From Trissonchulus latispiculum (Eukaryota; Nematoda; Enoplea; Enoplida; Ironidae), in contig JASAND010019825.1 in NCBI GenBank assembly GCA_030248195.1, positions 1 through 64,000 on the forward strand: a stretch of 64,000 nucleotides of DNA, read 5' to 3'. Every line of letters begins with the position of its first letter. Position 1 is the stretch's first letter. The notes beneath the pieces were generated by a model that saw only the letters and a list, made by a program, of their open reading frames with translations, did no database searches and was not told the origin of the DNA. The position numbers and the translations under genes were made by a program. Of this stretch, positions 36,438-47,887 are shown one piece after another.

Positions 36438-36518
36438 CAGTGCAATAGTGCGTGTAGCAGTCAGGAGTCTCTCACTCACTGCCCGCCTCATACCTCTGCT
36501 CAGTCCGAGTCCTCCACT

Positions 36519-38083
36519 ATGGACTTTAGTCTTCTTCCGGGTGGTGGCTATTTTGTTGATCGTGGTCCTGGTACTCCTGGGGTCACGACCTCTAGTCTGT
36601 TTCCGACAGCTCCTCCACCTGTGACGCTTTCTCTTCCGAGTTCCACTCCGGTGCGAGCAAGGCTTCCGCACCAACAGCCGCCTGTTTCTCAAACTGAGGT
36701 GCGGATGGCTCCGGTGGTCCAGCCCCCTGCGGTTCCTGTTTCTTCAGCTCAGGCTCCAGTCCTCCGGCTTCGTCAGGAGGGGTTGACTCCCCCCCTTCCG
36801 CCCGTTCTTACTCCCATCCCACCTTTGCGTTTTTCTACCCCCCATCGGCCTGACCCAATTGGTCTTTCTCCTGCTCTAGATATATCTGTTGCAGTTTCTG
36901 GGCTCGACGACACTCTTCGTCGCCTGGCTCAAGATTCATTTTTTCAGCTTTTACCTAATATTAGTACACCGCAACAGCTTTTTGCTTTGGAGCAGTATGG
37001 GTTAACTCAACTTCAGATTTTTGGTAAATTGGGTACTCCCCCACCCTGGAAACCTCTGGCTTTTATTTATGCTGTTCTTAAAATTGACGCTTCTCATATG
37101 CCAAATTTATTCAAGATCTTTTATCCGGAATCCCCGGTTAACCCTCTATTGGATCCGTCGGCCGGAGGTCTGTCGTCTTTGATGAATCTGAATTTGTCTG
37201 GGCTATCTGGTGGGTCGGATGCTGCGGCTCCGGGGTTGGGCCCTTTGCGGTCTACACCCGGTTCCGAGCTCCCGTCTGCGCCAGTGGTTCGGGTCGTTAG
37301 TGTCTCTGACCAGCCGGGGCCATCCCATCGCCCTGATGTTTCGGCTGTTTTGGACGTTCCGATGCAAGAGGAGCAGATGGTTCAACTTCATGTTCCGCCT
37401 CCACGGCCTCCGCCGCTGCAGGTTTCTCCTTATTCGGTTTCGCCGTTTGAGGGTCTTCCGGTGGATAGACAAGTTGTCTGGCCTGAATCGCATTTCCTGT
37501 TTCCGCGTAAACTGGTCTTGGATTTGACAGGTTTGGTAGCGGGCTCCCTTTCTTCTGAGGCAGTTCCTACAATTGTCGTTGATCAGCTTCCGCGGTACAT
37601 TGTCCAACCTCCGTCAGGTCCGTATAAGGCAACTAAGATCATTCGTGAACGTGGTCTGGCCCAAATTCCCCCAGGTTTGATGCAGTTCAACGAGTGTCCG
37701 CCCAACTTTGGCGATCCGGAGAAACAGCTGCCGTGTGGCACCCAGCGCTTTACTGGTCCACAGGTGGTCGACGAAGCTTTCTGGCCTGGTGTTCACTATC
37801 TAATTCACCACTACCCGCACATGGTTCCCTTTCGGATCCATTCGGAGCCATATTGGCAGATAGCATGTCTTCCGGACCTTCAGTCCAAGATTGACGGGTC
37901 TTCATTGAACCCATATTTTATCGCCATCTACAATTTCTGGGACGACGTCTTTCGTCGCAATGATATTCCTTTTGCGGTGACGCGCAACGTTTATGACAAC
38001 TTCTTGTTGCGCATAAAGAATCTCTTTCCGGGAGCGGAGGTGCTTTGCACCCCTACGGAGCACAAGTTCGTCATGGCATGACG
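36519..38083 (+). CDS. island ORF7, 520-aa protein of unknown function, 3' end truncated by satellite
   Basis: The first ATG is at 36,519, but the frame is open from just after the amber codon at 36,435. Residues 1-110 are Pro/Ser-rich. Residues about 115-215 look folded and helical (LDDTLRRLAQDSFFQLLPNI, then LALEQYGLTQLQIFGKLG-like). A Gly/Ser/Pro linker follows to about 310. The last 200 residues are rich in aromatic and hydrophobic residues (FWPGVHYLIHHYPHMVPF, IAIYNFWDDVFRRNDIPF) and look like a globular domain. The frame ends at GTC ATG GCA TGA exactly where palindromic satellite begins, so the stop is contributed by the repeat and the native C-terminus may be missing. I see no reverse transcriptase, integrase, transposase, protease or polymerase motif. 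Confidence 0.6.
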
Positions 38084-38204
38084 CACATGTGCGTCATGGC
38101 ATTTTCGCAGAGACCGCATGACGCACATGACGCACATGTGCGTCATGACATTTTCGCAGAGACGGCATGACGCACGTGTGCGTCACGGCATTTTCGCAGA
38201 GACC
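38075..38204 (+). repeat. short palindromic satellite block, forward orientation
   Basis: Three palindromic cores with the 20-bp GGCATTTTCGCAGAGACC spacer follow ORF7 directly. One core has GACGCACGTGTGCGTC and one unit carries a duplicated GACGCACAT. Orientation is the same as 1-7,334 and opposite to 8,691-29,802, so the ORF island is flanked by inverted satellite. Confidence 0.95.
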
Positions 38205-38496
38205 AAAGCGTTTCAACCAAATTCTGGTAAACCAAGTGAAAGACCAGAATAGGACGAGTGGCCCATCACCAGTCAAAAAGGATTGAAGACATCCTATGAT
38301 TGAATATTAATCTGCTGGCCGATGTGCTAACATTTACGCCACGTATGTAGCTGATAGATACCCGAGCTTTAACTGGCTATCAACTCAGTTTCTTGCCCTA
38401 CTTTTCTACCGAACGAGACGTTCTTCGACATTCATTGTTTTCTCTTTATTGTTCAATGAAATTTGCTTGTTTTGGCAGCACTCAACGTCTAGCATA
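38205..38496. other. spacer, nothing recognised
   Basis: AT-rich DNA with no ORF or repeat that I can support. Confidence 0.5.
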
Positions 38497-38616
38497 GTCT
38501 TACATTTTCACGGTATGACTCTGAATATATGATCCACGTGAAGGAATGATAAAATACTTTCAGTTGCACATCCTCTCGGTTGGTCTAAACAAACTTACTC
38601 AGCTATGCAATTAGAC
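38497..38616 (+). repeat. dispersed direct repeat, copy A
   Basis: About 120 bp (CTTACATTTTCACGGTATG ... GGTTGGTCTAAACA ... CAGCTATG) recur at 43,953-44,069 in the same orientation with roughly one mismatch in eight. The two copies are about 5.45 kb apart and outline no obvious LTR structure. Confidence 0.75.
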
Positions 38617-38980
38617 AACATCTATAGTATTACCACAACACGATATACTAAACATTCGGTTTGGAACGAATGTTGAGAGTTCGTCTTTAGTTTTGTCAGC
38701 CAATGACATTGGTTTGGTAATATGTACCACCGTCTTTGGCACATAAAACTTGGTAATTTGAGGTTTATTCGTGTTCTTTCATTCTTTAATTATTTAATTT
38801 TATATTATGTTCATTACATCAGGCTCTGAATTATGGTGCAGAGCAGTGGCCACAAGCGAACACGGACATAAAGTAGCTTAGGCTTTAACAACGGATTAAA
38901 AACATATCGGCTTGCCGGGGACTCCAACTAACCAAGCATTCCATTCTTTCTTAATCATTAAGTGGGTGCCAACATTGTAG

Positions 38981-39505
38981 GTAATCAATAGGAGTCAGCA
39001 TACGCTTCACCGTCGTGAAGGTAAGCCCGAAACCATTAGCGACAACTCCAATGTTGACTACATCTGTGGAAGAGGCCCAGCCCTTCATCAGGCATTACAC
39101 CAGAACACAGACTCCTGTTACCTTCGCACCGCAGTGGTACCCATTTACCGACCAGTTAAGGGTAGACAGCTGGGTCGGCTCGTCGTGAAGGGCCGGACCG
39201 AGCCTCTGTGGATGCGGTTGTCATTCGAAACTATAGTGCTGGCTTTGCGGCTCGGTGTAATGAATGGGCCTGGGGTTCGAACAACAGCCACCATCTTCAC
39301 TACCAGCGGACATAACGTTAACACAAAACCTGACTGCGAAGGAGATTTCTGTCCAGGCGGTCCGCTGAAGGCATTGATAATACCTCTCCAGAAGCGGGTT
39401 GAGCAAAATTTGGCTGGGGCCGAGCTGTTGGCTGCTTTATCATATGCGCAAAAGTTAGCTACGGGTATATTGAGAAAGTGCAATGAGCTAGCTGAGGAGT
39501 ATTAG
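38981..39505 (+). CDS. ORF of 174 codons without ATG, possible terminal exon, unknown function
   Basis: The frame is open from just after a TAG at 38,978-38,980 to the TAG at 39,503-39,505. There is no ATG near the beginning, and an acceptor-like AG (ATCAATAG at 38,983-38,990) lies at the start, so it could be a last exon. It is clearly more GC-rich than the surrounding DNA. The product has VDYICGRGPALHQ near the start, a basic PVKGRQLGRLVVKGRTEPLW segment, two cysteines in DCEGDFCPGG, and an amphipathic helical end (LLAALSYAQKLATGILRKC). I do not recognise it. It could be a fragment of a mobile-element protein or a host exon. Confidence 0.4.
   Translation, partial: VINRSQHTLHRREGKPETISDNSNVDYICGRGPALHQALHQNTDSCYLRTAVVPIYRPVKGRQLGRLVVKGRTEPLWMRLSFETIVLALRLGVMNGPGVRTTATIFTTSGHNVNTKPDCEGDFCPGGPLKALIIPLQKRVEQNLAGAELLAALSYAQKLATGILRKCNELAEEY

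Positions 39506-41012
<1,507 letters not shown>

Positions 41013-41086
<74 letters not shown>
41013..41086. repeat. (TA)n microsatellite
   Basis: About 37 uninterrupted TA units directly after GAATCCGAGTCA, the same context as the beginning of a short TA run near 40,246. Confidence 0.97.
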
Positions 41087-41089
<3 letters not shown>

Positions 41090-41090
41090 A

Positions 41091-41396
41091 CCTCCCGGCC
41101 GGCCCGCAATGCCGACAATCCGGCCAACCGGCTGGCCGGGCCGGCGGCCGGCCGATTCCGGCCGGCTGCCCGGCCGGCCGGCCGGATTGTCGTCATGACA
41201 AAACCAGGAGTAACTGTATGCATCACATTATGCTAAATATTTTGCAAAATACATGCAAAAAAAAGGGCAAAACTGGTACCGGCCGGTCTTTTTTGACCGG
41301 TCGGCCGGCCGGCCTGTTTGACCCTGCCGGTGGTTTGCATCACCGGCCGGCTCGGCCGGCCGGGTCCACCCGGCCGATTCAAAAAACCGGCCGGAC
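41091..41396. repeat. GGCCGG-rich hairpin clusters
   Basis: Two GC-rich clusters (41,091-41,195 and 41,278-41,396) made of CCGGCCGG and GGCCGGCC palindromes stand out in AT-rich DNA. In the first, GACAATCCGGCC and GGCCGGATTGTC are inverted about 70 bp apart. In the second, ACCGGCCGGTC and GACCGGTCGGCC flank a T6 loop. They could be ends of small inverted-repeat elements or a GC minisatellite. The ORF across them is low-complexity and not a gene. Confidence 0.7.
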
Positions 41397-42120
41397 AACA
41401 ACACTACTCTACACTCTTAATATTTTCCACAATGGTTTGGCCCTGTGTCAACTCTTTCTACTTAACGTACTTTGAAGTAGCCGTATTTTGGCTGTAATCT
41501 TAACAAAACGGTAAATGCAAGGGTCTGCTCGAGCAGATCTCCAGAGAGGGATAATGCACCAAGATTTTGGTTACAGTGTTGTAAAATGATCAAAAAAGAT
41601 CAAAAGTCACGAAGTACGTGAATTTGCGTACGTACAGAAAAGCTAAGGGAAAGGTCTGTTGGTAATTTATGGTTAAATTTCCAACCAATCATGAACAGTT
41701 TGAGGACTAGACGTAGGAGACCAGGTAGGTAATGGTTAGGATAGCGTTGGTCATTTTTTGAGAAATGGCATACGCGGAATTTACGCAGAATCAATTGATG
41801 AGGCCGATAAGAGTTAATGAAATCAATCCGTGCTATCAAATCTCAGTCGTTCCGTAGACCAAACGGCATTCATTATCTCAGTGGCTTCGAAACGATTAAT
41901 CCAGATACCGATCAGGCAGCGGAAAATCAAGAAGAATTTCAAAGTCGAAACCTTGCTGGAGCGAGTTGTGCAATTGATATCTGATAAATTTAATGCTTTG
42001 ATTTATTTCCGTTACATGTCTGACTGATGCATGTTCTAAGTTAACTAAATTGTTAAATTAGTTCTTGCTGGAACCATCAAATCTGTGAAGTTTCACATGT
42101 GTACATGCAGTTTGTGAATA
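41397..42120. other. spacer, nothing recognised
   Basis: No supported gene or repeat. The two short ORFs (41,600-41,839 minus and 41,830-42,027 plus) show no protein-like features. Confidence 0.4.
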
Positions 42121-42128
42121 CTTGAAGC

Positions 42129-43325
42129 CAGGGATGGAAACTGGGTCACATTTTGTGACCAATGACCCACTTGACCCAAACGCAAATTTTACCCAGACCC
42201 AAGGTGACCCATACAATTTTAAAATTTAGTGTCCCAGACCCAAATGCCTCAAACGTTTTCGTGACCCAGACCCAACTGACCCATGAATTTTCCTCACCCA
42301 GATCCAAATGACCCAGTCGAATAACGTTACATAGACTGACTTGTCCCATTGTGCAGTGTTTTCGAAACTCCCTATCTTTCTAAATTTTTGGAAAGATGTA
42401 AGAATAAGTGATTCCACCCATTTTATGAAACTGGATCAACAGTTTGTTTTTCTTACAAAAAACCAGCTAAACACGGACCGATTGTTTTCAATTTTAAATT
42501 ATGCAACGGAGACAAGGTTTTTAATGAAAATGTGAGACGTTGTATCTTTCGCGATTTACCGAAAGCCATAGCTTTTGGTTTTTTACTAATAACTTTAAAA
42601 TTTAGCACGGGGCATACAAATTCAAAAGTTTAAATTTTTTCAATAGTTAAAAGTTTAACTTGGTAAGGGGAAGCCAAGGAAGGAAAGTAAGGAACCAAAA
42701 TTTTTCTGGAACCATTTGTAGGTCTCTGCATTTAAAACACTTTAAAACCATTTAGCTAGCATAATAATTTAAAGAATTAGCTCAAATTGGAAAATTTTCA
42801 CTACTTTTTCAATAGTGATGGAATTGAAAGAAAAAATGCGGCCACTGCAGCATTTTACTGGACATTTTGTTTTCGAGACCTGAGAGGTTGAAATTTTAGA
42901 ATCCACAGAAATGTGTCCACCTTGGTATACGTGCTATTACTAGTATGTGAATCGACACAAATAAAATGGCATAACAAGTCACACCTAACTACTGATTTCT
43001 TCGAAATGACTACTAAATTTAACTAATTTGGTAGTGATCGCGCCGAAGGCGCGATCATTTTTCAGAAATCATAGGTTTACCTTTAAAACTAGCTAAACTT
43101 CCACCACGAAAACTGAAAGTTTAAAGATTTGGTAGGACCCCTGTGACCCAAGCCCAAAATGACGCACTAAAATTGATGACCCAGACCCAAAGTGACCCAT
43201 ATGATGCTTGACCCAGACCCAGCTTGGCCCAAAGGTTTCCCAAAATTGGTGACCCAAGACCTCGTGACCCAAAGCAAAAATAGCTAAACAAACGACCCAT
43301 GACCCTATGACTCATGACCCGCCTG
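42129..43325. mobile_element. non-autonomous hAT-type DNA transposon, 1,197 bp
   Basis: The element begins CAGGGATGGAAACTGGGTCA and its other end is, in reverse complement, CAGGCGGGTCATGAGTCATA, giving short imperfect CAGG-starting TIRs of hAT type. It is flanked by a perfect 8-bp duplication, CTTGAAGC, at 42,121-42,128 and 43,326-43,333. The subterminal regions at both ends are packed with GACCCA/TGACCC motifs (about 42,145-42,320 and 43,130-43,320), a likely transposase-binding array. Its AT-rich interior has no transposase ORF. A perfect 10-bp hairpin (43,035-43,057) lies inside. Confidence 0.85.
43035..43057. repeat. perfect 10-bp hairpin inside the hAT element
   Basis: TGATCGCGCC and GGCGCGATCA pair around a GAA loop. 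It is markedly GC-rich for its surroundings. Function unknown. Confidence 0.85.
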
Positions 43326-43333
43326 CTTGAAGC

Positions 43334-43952
43334 AAAGGGAAATGTGTCAAACTTTTAATTAATTCCAAAACAACTAATATGCCATAAGAAGTTACGCAAC
43401 TGGAAAACGTTGTGAAGGCAGCATTCTAGTTTTTTATGTACAAAGCATCTAAATATATTCAAGGCCGCCATCTTCGTTTCAATGATTCAACCGAGTACGA
43501 GATTATTTCGAGAACTGATATCATCGACATTCCAATCAAAGCTCCCATTCCGGATCCAATATCACTTATCATGGTAGACCACTAAACATAGACTAATACT
43601 TTTCATTGAAACACAGACAACCGTTTCAAACTGTACATAGTTTCACTAGTTTCACTTGAAGCAAGTTCTTTTGGATCAAAAGAAAGGCACAGTTGTTTAA
43701 GTATCAAGTGCTTCTGCAGCAGAACTTTAGGCGATAGCGAGTTGAACAACCGCTCCTCTACTCTGCAGGCAGGTATTCATTTTCTCTATCACAAAACAAA
43801 TTTAAATTGTTAGCAGGATGATTAACTGAACTTGCTCGCCTGCTTCATGATTCATGGACAACTTGATGAATTTGCGACCTTGTCCCGTTATCTGTTCGAC
43901 TTGGTGTTACAATTTTCAGTCTATTTGGTTCAGGTTACCAGCACCTATGCCA
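43334..43952. other. spacer, nothing recognised
   Basis: No coding sequence or repeat that I can support. Confidence 0.4.
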
Positions 43953-44069
43953 TATTCTTACATTTTCACGGTATGCTTCTGAGTATATGATCCAAGTCAA
44001 GGAATGATAAAAGACCTTTAGTCTCACATCTTCTCTGGTTGGTCTAAACAGATTTACACAGCTATGTAC
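43953..44069 (+). repeat. dispersed direct repeat, copy B
   Basis: Second copy of the block at 38,497-38,616, in the same orientation. Shared landmarks are CTTACATTTTCACGGTATG, ATATGATCCA, AAGGAATGATAAAA and GGTTGGTCTAAACA. Confidence 0.75.
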
Positions 44070-44426
44070 ATGTATGATTTTATTAACAGCTAATTTTGTG
44101 TTTTTAGTGAAGTGATTGATACTAGTGCTGAGTGTTGTCATTCATGACTCAGTAGAAAAACTTAGCCACAGAATAGAAGTTGCATCAATTAGCGCGAGTT
44201 GACTATTGTCGCTATTATGTATCTGCTATTGCTCACAAGTGTAAATTACGCATGGTCCCTGTGTTGACTAGCTGTTGACAAGTTGTTGTTCGAATAGACC
44301 AGTAATTAACCAATGTGTCTTCGACCTTTAATTGCGCCATGGCGCTTCTAGTGTATAGTGCTTTCGAGATGCCAATGACGTAGATATAAATACCGTATCT
44401 CTAGGGAGTACAACCATACATGTGCT

Positions 44427-44766
44427 TGGGAGAGGTTACGTCGTGCTTCCGCCCCGGAGGGTTGCTCACCAAACATGTGCAGGAGGGGAAGTTCTCGGGG
44501 GGGGGTGAAGGACGGCCGAAGGCCGCCGAAAAACCGGATTTTTCCGATTTTTGACTGGAAGAATCCGGATTCTGGGGGGATGAGGGACCCCTCTGGGGGG
44601 TGCGCTCAGGTCTGGGGGGGGGGGTGAAACCCCCCCCCCCCCCCAACCCCCCCCAAGCACACGTCTCACCCCCTCAACAGAATCCAGACTTTTTCCAGGT
44701 TTTTTGATAAAAAAGGGAAAATTTGGTTTTTGGGCAGCCTTCGGCCGCCAGCGTAACCTCTTCCCC
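44427..44766. mobile_element. foldback element with C/G-tract loop
   Basis: The outer arms GGGAGAGGTTACG (44,428) and CGTAACCTCTTCCCC (44,752) are inverted. So are longer inner arms at 44,513-44,583 and 44,678-44,749 (GCCGAAGGC, AAAAACC, GAATCCGGATTCTG-type sequence). The loop contains long G and C runs near 44,617-44,655. The overlapping ORFs are products of this low-complexity sequence. Confidence 0.65.
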
Positions 44767-45750
44767 ACCAAACACTTCGCCAGTGCAATACATATGGGCT
44801 TATATTGCCTACTGTTTAAATATTGCTGACGAAATATTAATCAGGTAGTAAATATTGACTGAAAATTAAATTTCCGCGGGTTGGATTAACTTCTTCCAAT
44901 TTACGAGAGCACCGCTTCAGACTAAGGCAACTTTCCCTATACAATCTTTAATTATGCAGACTTTGACAGGGTGTATATTTCCAAACTGATCTAAAGAATC
45001 AATTTTGTGACCGCTTGGGCAGACTAAACTTTATTTCGAGCTTTGCTTAATGTCGTTTAAGGAGCAGCAACAGAACTGCTGAGGCTTGATTACAGAACTA
45101 GTAACAACCGTTAACTCAGATTTGGTGCATTTGCGTTGCGGACCATAGTTCAAGTGGAAAAATATTTCTCGCATTTACAGTTTGTGATGCTGAATTCGAA
45201 TTGTATAAGAAATTTGATAACTGGGCATTTTTGGTCATGTGCATTGGCAGAGCGATAAATTCAGACTCACTACTACAGATTCTTTGCATTACTTACGGAT
45301 AAACAGTTTCTTCCTCCTCAATTTCACAAATGTTACTTTTATCAATACATCGGTTTGGATCTTCAATCTAAATTAAAAATAGCAGCATAGCAGTTTTTAA
45401 TCTCATTACTCTTTTATTCGCTGAAAAGCAGATACTCAAACAGTACTTCAATACTCAGGCTGACCGTAGATCTGACATTTCAATTGGAAGTGCAATAATA
45501 CAATGCTTTAGAAAAATGCATTGCATTGACGGCATTCCGTGATTTCTGTGTGTGTTCCGCTTTGGCAAGATTTCCCGCATTGAGTTCTGATAACGAAGAG
45601 GCTGTAAAAGAAAGAGTGACAAACTCGGCCCTTTCTAGTATTTTAAATAATAGTTTCTTTCTTACGGCATAGAGTAGTTAAAATCAATCAATCAACGAAG
45701 AGCTAAACGCTTTTTTGTTCTTTGCAAACTTGTTCGTGTATTTGAGACAC
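44767..45750. other. spacer, nothing recognised
   Basis: AT-rich, no open frame of note, no repeat recognised. Confidence 0.45.
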
Positions 45751-45886
45751 CCCCCAAATTCTCGGGGGATCCGCTTATTCATGTAAATTTGACATAAGGC
45801 ATGTGATTAGCCAATCAGATGCGTGTTAGTTCAATCACAACATATGCTTAACAACGGTAAGCGGTACCCCCCCCGTAGATTTCGGG
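45751..45886. mobile_element. small MITE-like inverted repeat, about 136 bp
   Basis: AAATTCTCGGGGGATCCGCT at the left and, inverted, AAATCTACGGGGGGGGTACC at the right form imperfect arms. The centre holds a second short inversion around TGATTAGCCAATCAGATGCG. No coding sequence. Confidence 0.5.
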
Positions 45887-45982
45887 CTTAATGTGCCAAG
45901 CATACTGCTAGCTTATAACACTAGGATGGGCCGAGTGTCTCACTCTTCCTTTTGTAGGCTCTTGGTGTAGCCTAGAACACAT

Positions 45983-47312
45983 AATCGATAACAGTGTGAC
46001 ACCTGGCAGGCTCTCTGTTATCAGCTCTCGAGCCATGCTCTGGGCGCTAACGGCCCACCTCTCCCCGCAATTGCATACCTAGTGTACCCCCACATATCAG
46101 TACCCAGCAAGCAATTTTGTATACTCGCAATTTTCATTCGAAAGCCACATTCCCCGTAAATGTGACCTAGGAACCTTGTCCAAATTCAAAGCGTATATTA
46201 CAACCGTATAATTTCTACCGTATATACGGTTTCATAAAGCATCTACGCTTTTAAATGAAGCAGTTTTTGTAGCTGGTCTTAAGACTACGCTCACGTATAC
46301 GCGTATGTAGCGCGGTAAGAAGCACAAGGGAAAACTAAGCTGGCTTGACCGCAGCACTTTGAAAAGATGGAGAAAAAACTGAAAAACATGAATACAACCT
46401 ACGGTTGATATAAACGTTTTATTATACGCTTTTAAAGCAAACTACTGTAGTAATATACGCTTTCAATTTGGACGAGGTTCCCTATCATTCGTCAGTTTAA
46501 AAATGATGGGTCTGTTTTGCGGGGGGGGGGGTCGAATGATAAGTCGCATTAGCGGGTGCCTTCCTATAGAAAACAATGAGCATACGCAATTGTGTACTGG
46601 TGTGGAATATTTCCTTTATTTCATGTAAAATCATAAAAAAGTGGATGCTAAGCTTGTGCACATTTAACCTAAAATTCTCCTTCTGTGTAAGGTCCAAGGC
46701 AGGACTTAGCTAATATACAATTTCTTAAATTTTAAGTGCCAAGTCTTTCACTGTGAACAGGGAGTCATTAGCGATTGAGCGGGCCGATATTAGATTTATC
46801 CGTCTGTATTAGCCTTTTTCTGATTTTCTTTCTTTGCAGTCGGGAATTCCCTTCTTCCCTGTTTCAAGGTTTGTTATATCCCCTTTTTTGTTTTGTCACT
46901 TTTTAGTAAGAAATTTATTGGTATTTGCTTATTTTTCATGCCGATGTCCCCTTTGTAAAATCGTTTTGAATTTGTATGAATATTATTTTTTGTATTTTGA
47001 ATTTTGGTCAAACCTTGTATTTTTTAAGACCAGCAAACTCGCGATACATAAATTAGGCCTATTGTTGCCTATTTTCAGGTGGTTAGCGGTTAAGCGGAGA
47101 AGTAATCAGACTTGAACACACTCTTGAACTAGACCTGCAAATCTTTATTTGAATCTAAATTACCTTTATTGAGTTTCCATAACTCTATACTGGGTACTGA
47201 TTTTGCTGTGGTGTGCACTAGGTAGGCAATTGCGGGCGTGTGCCGTTAGCGCGCGCCTGGGTCGAAAGCTGATAACAGAGAGCCTGCCAGCTGTCACACT
47301 TCAATCTATTTT
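45983..47312. mobile_element. TIR element of about 1.33 kb with 125-bp inverted arms
   Basis: The left arm (45,983-46,108) and right arm (47,190-47,312) are inverted copies. They share GTGTGACA, GGCAGGCTCTCTGTTATCAG, CGCTAACGGC, GCAATTGC, ACCTAGTG and ATCAGTACCCAG in order. The interior is AT-rich with only weak small ORFs (for example 46,834-47,115, no motif), so it looks non-autonomous. I could not identify a target-site duplication, so the exact ends may be off by some bases. Confidence 0.8.
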
Positions 47313-47887
47313 ATGTATGTGTGTATTATCAGAGCACAGTTTCTGACAGTTTGCATTAAAAGCTATAAACTTTAGCCGGTTATGACGTATAATAATTGAA
47401 ACGATTCTTGCACCCATTTTTGACTGCATAGGAAGATGGGCTGAAAACCAATTAGTCCAGCTAAAAATTGAACAAATTTCAAATTTATTAAAATTATACT
47501 TAAAATAAAAAAGTGCTACCCATCACCAAGCAGTATCACGTTAAGTCATTGCGCACATCGACTAGAATGACTCAAAAACTGCATCTTTTTATAAAACGGA
47601 ATAATTTAGCATATAAACATACGCATTTGAAAAATTATTATGGTTTCTTATACAACTACCGTGACATTTTTCAGTCTGATTTCTGTCTTCTGTAGTGGTC
47701 TTCTTATAGCATTCCGTGTAATGACGATATCATAGGACTCGCTCCTACATCGCAAACACAACAAAACTGAGACAGCTATACAGTTCAATTCAAACTCTGC
47801 TACAGTTAGTAAGCACGTAGTGTATTTATAGGTGCGCTAACAGCAGCACTTCATACGTAAGGCAAAGAGGAGGAGGAAAATAGGTGA
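47313..47887. other. spacer, nothing recognised
   Basis: AT-rich DNA without a supported feature. Confidence 0.45.

Noticed and set aside
30972..38083. LTR retrotransposon or retrovirus interpretation of the ORF island
   Set aside because: No RT YxDD, integrase DDE, protease DTG, CCHC knuckle, primer-binding site or LTR pair is visible. Only composition and a possible readthrough are gag-like.
44380..44400. TATA-box-like TATAAATA upstream of the foldback element
   Set aside because: No gene follows within a credible distance. In AT-rich DNA such a match is expected by chance.
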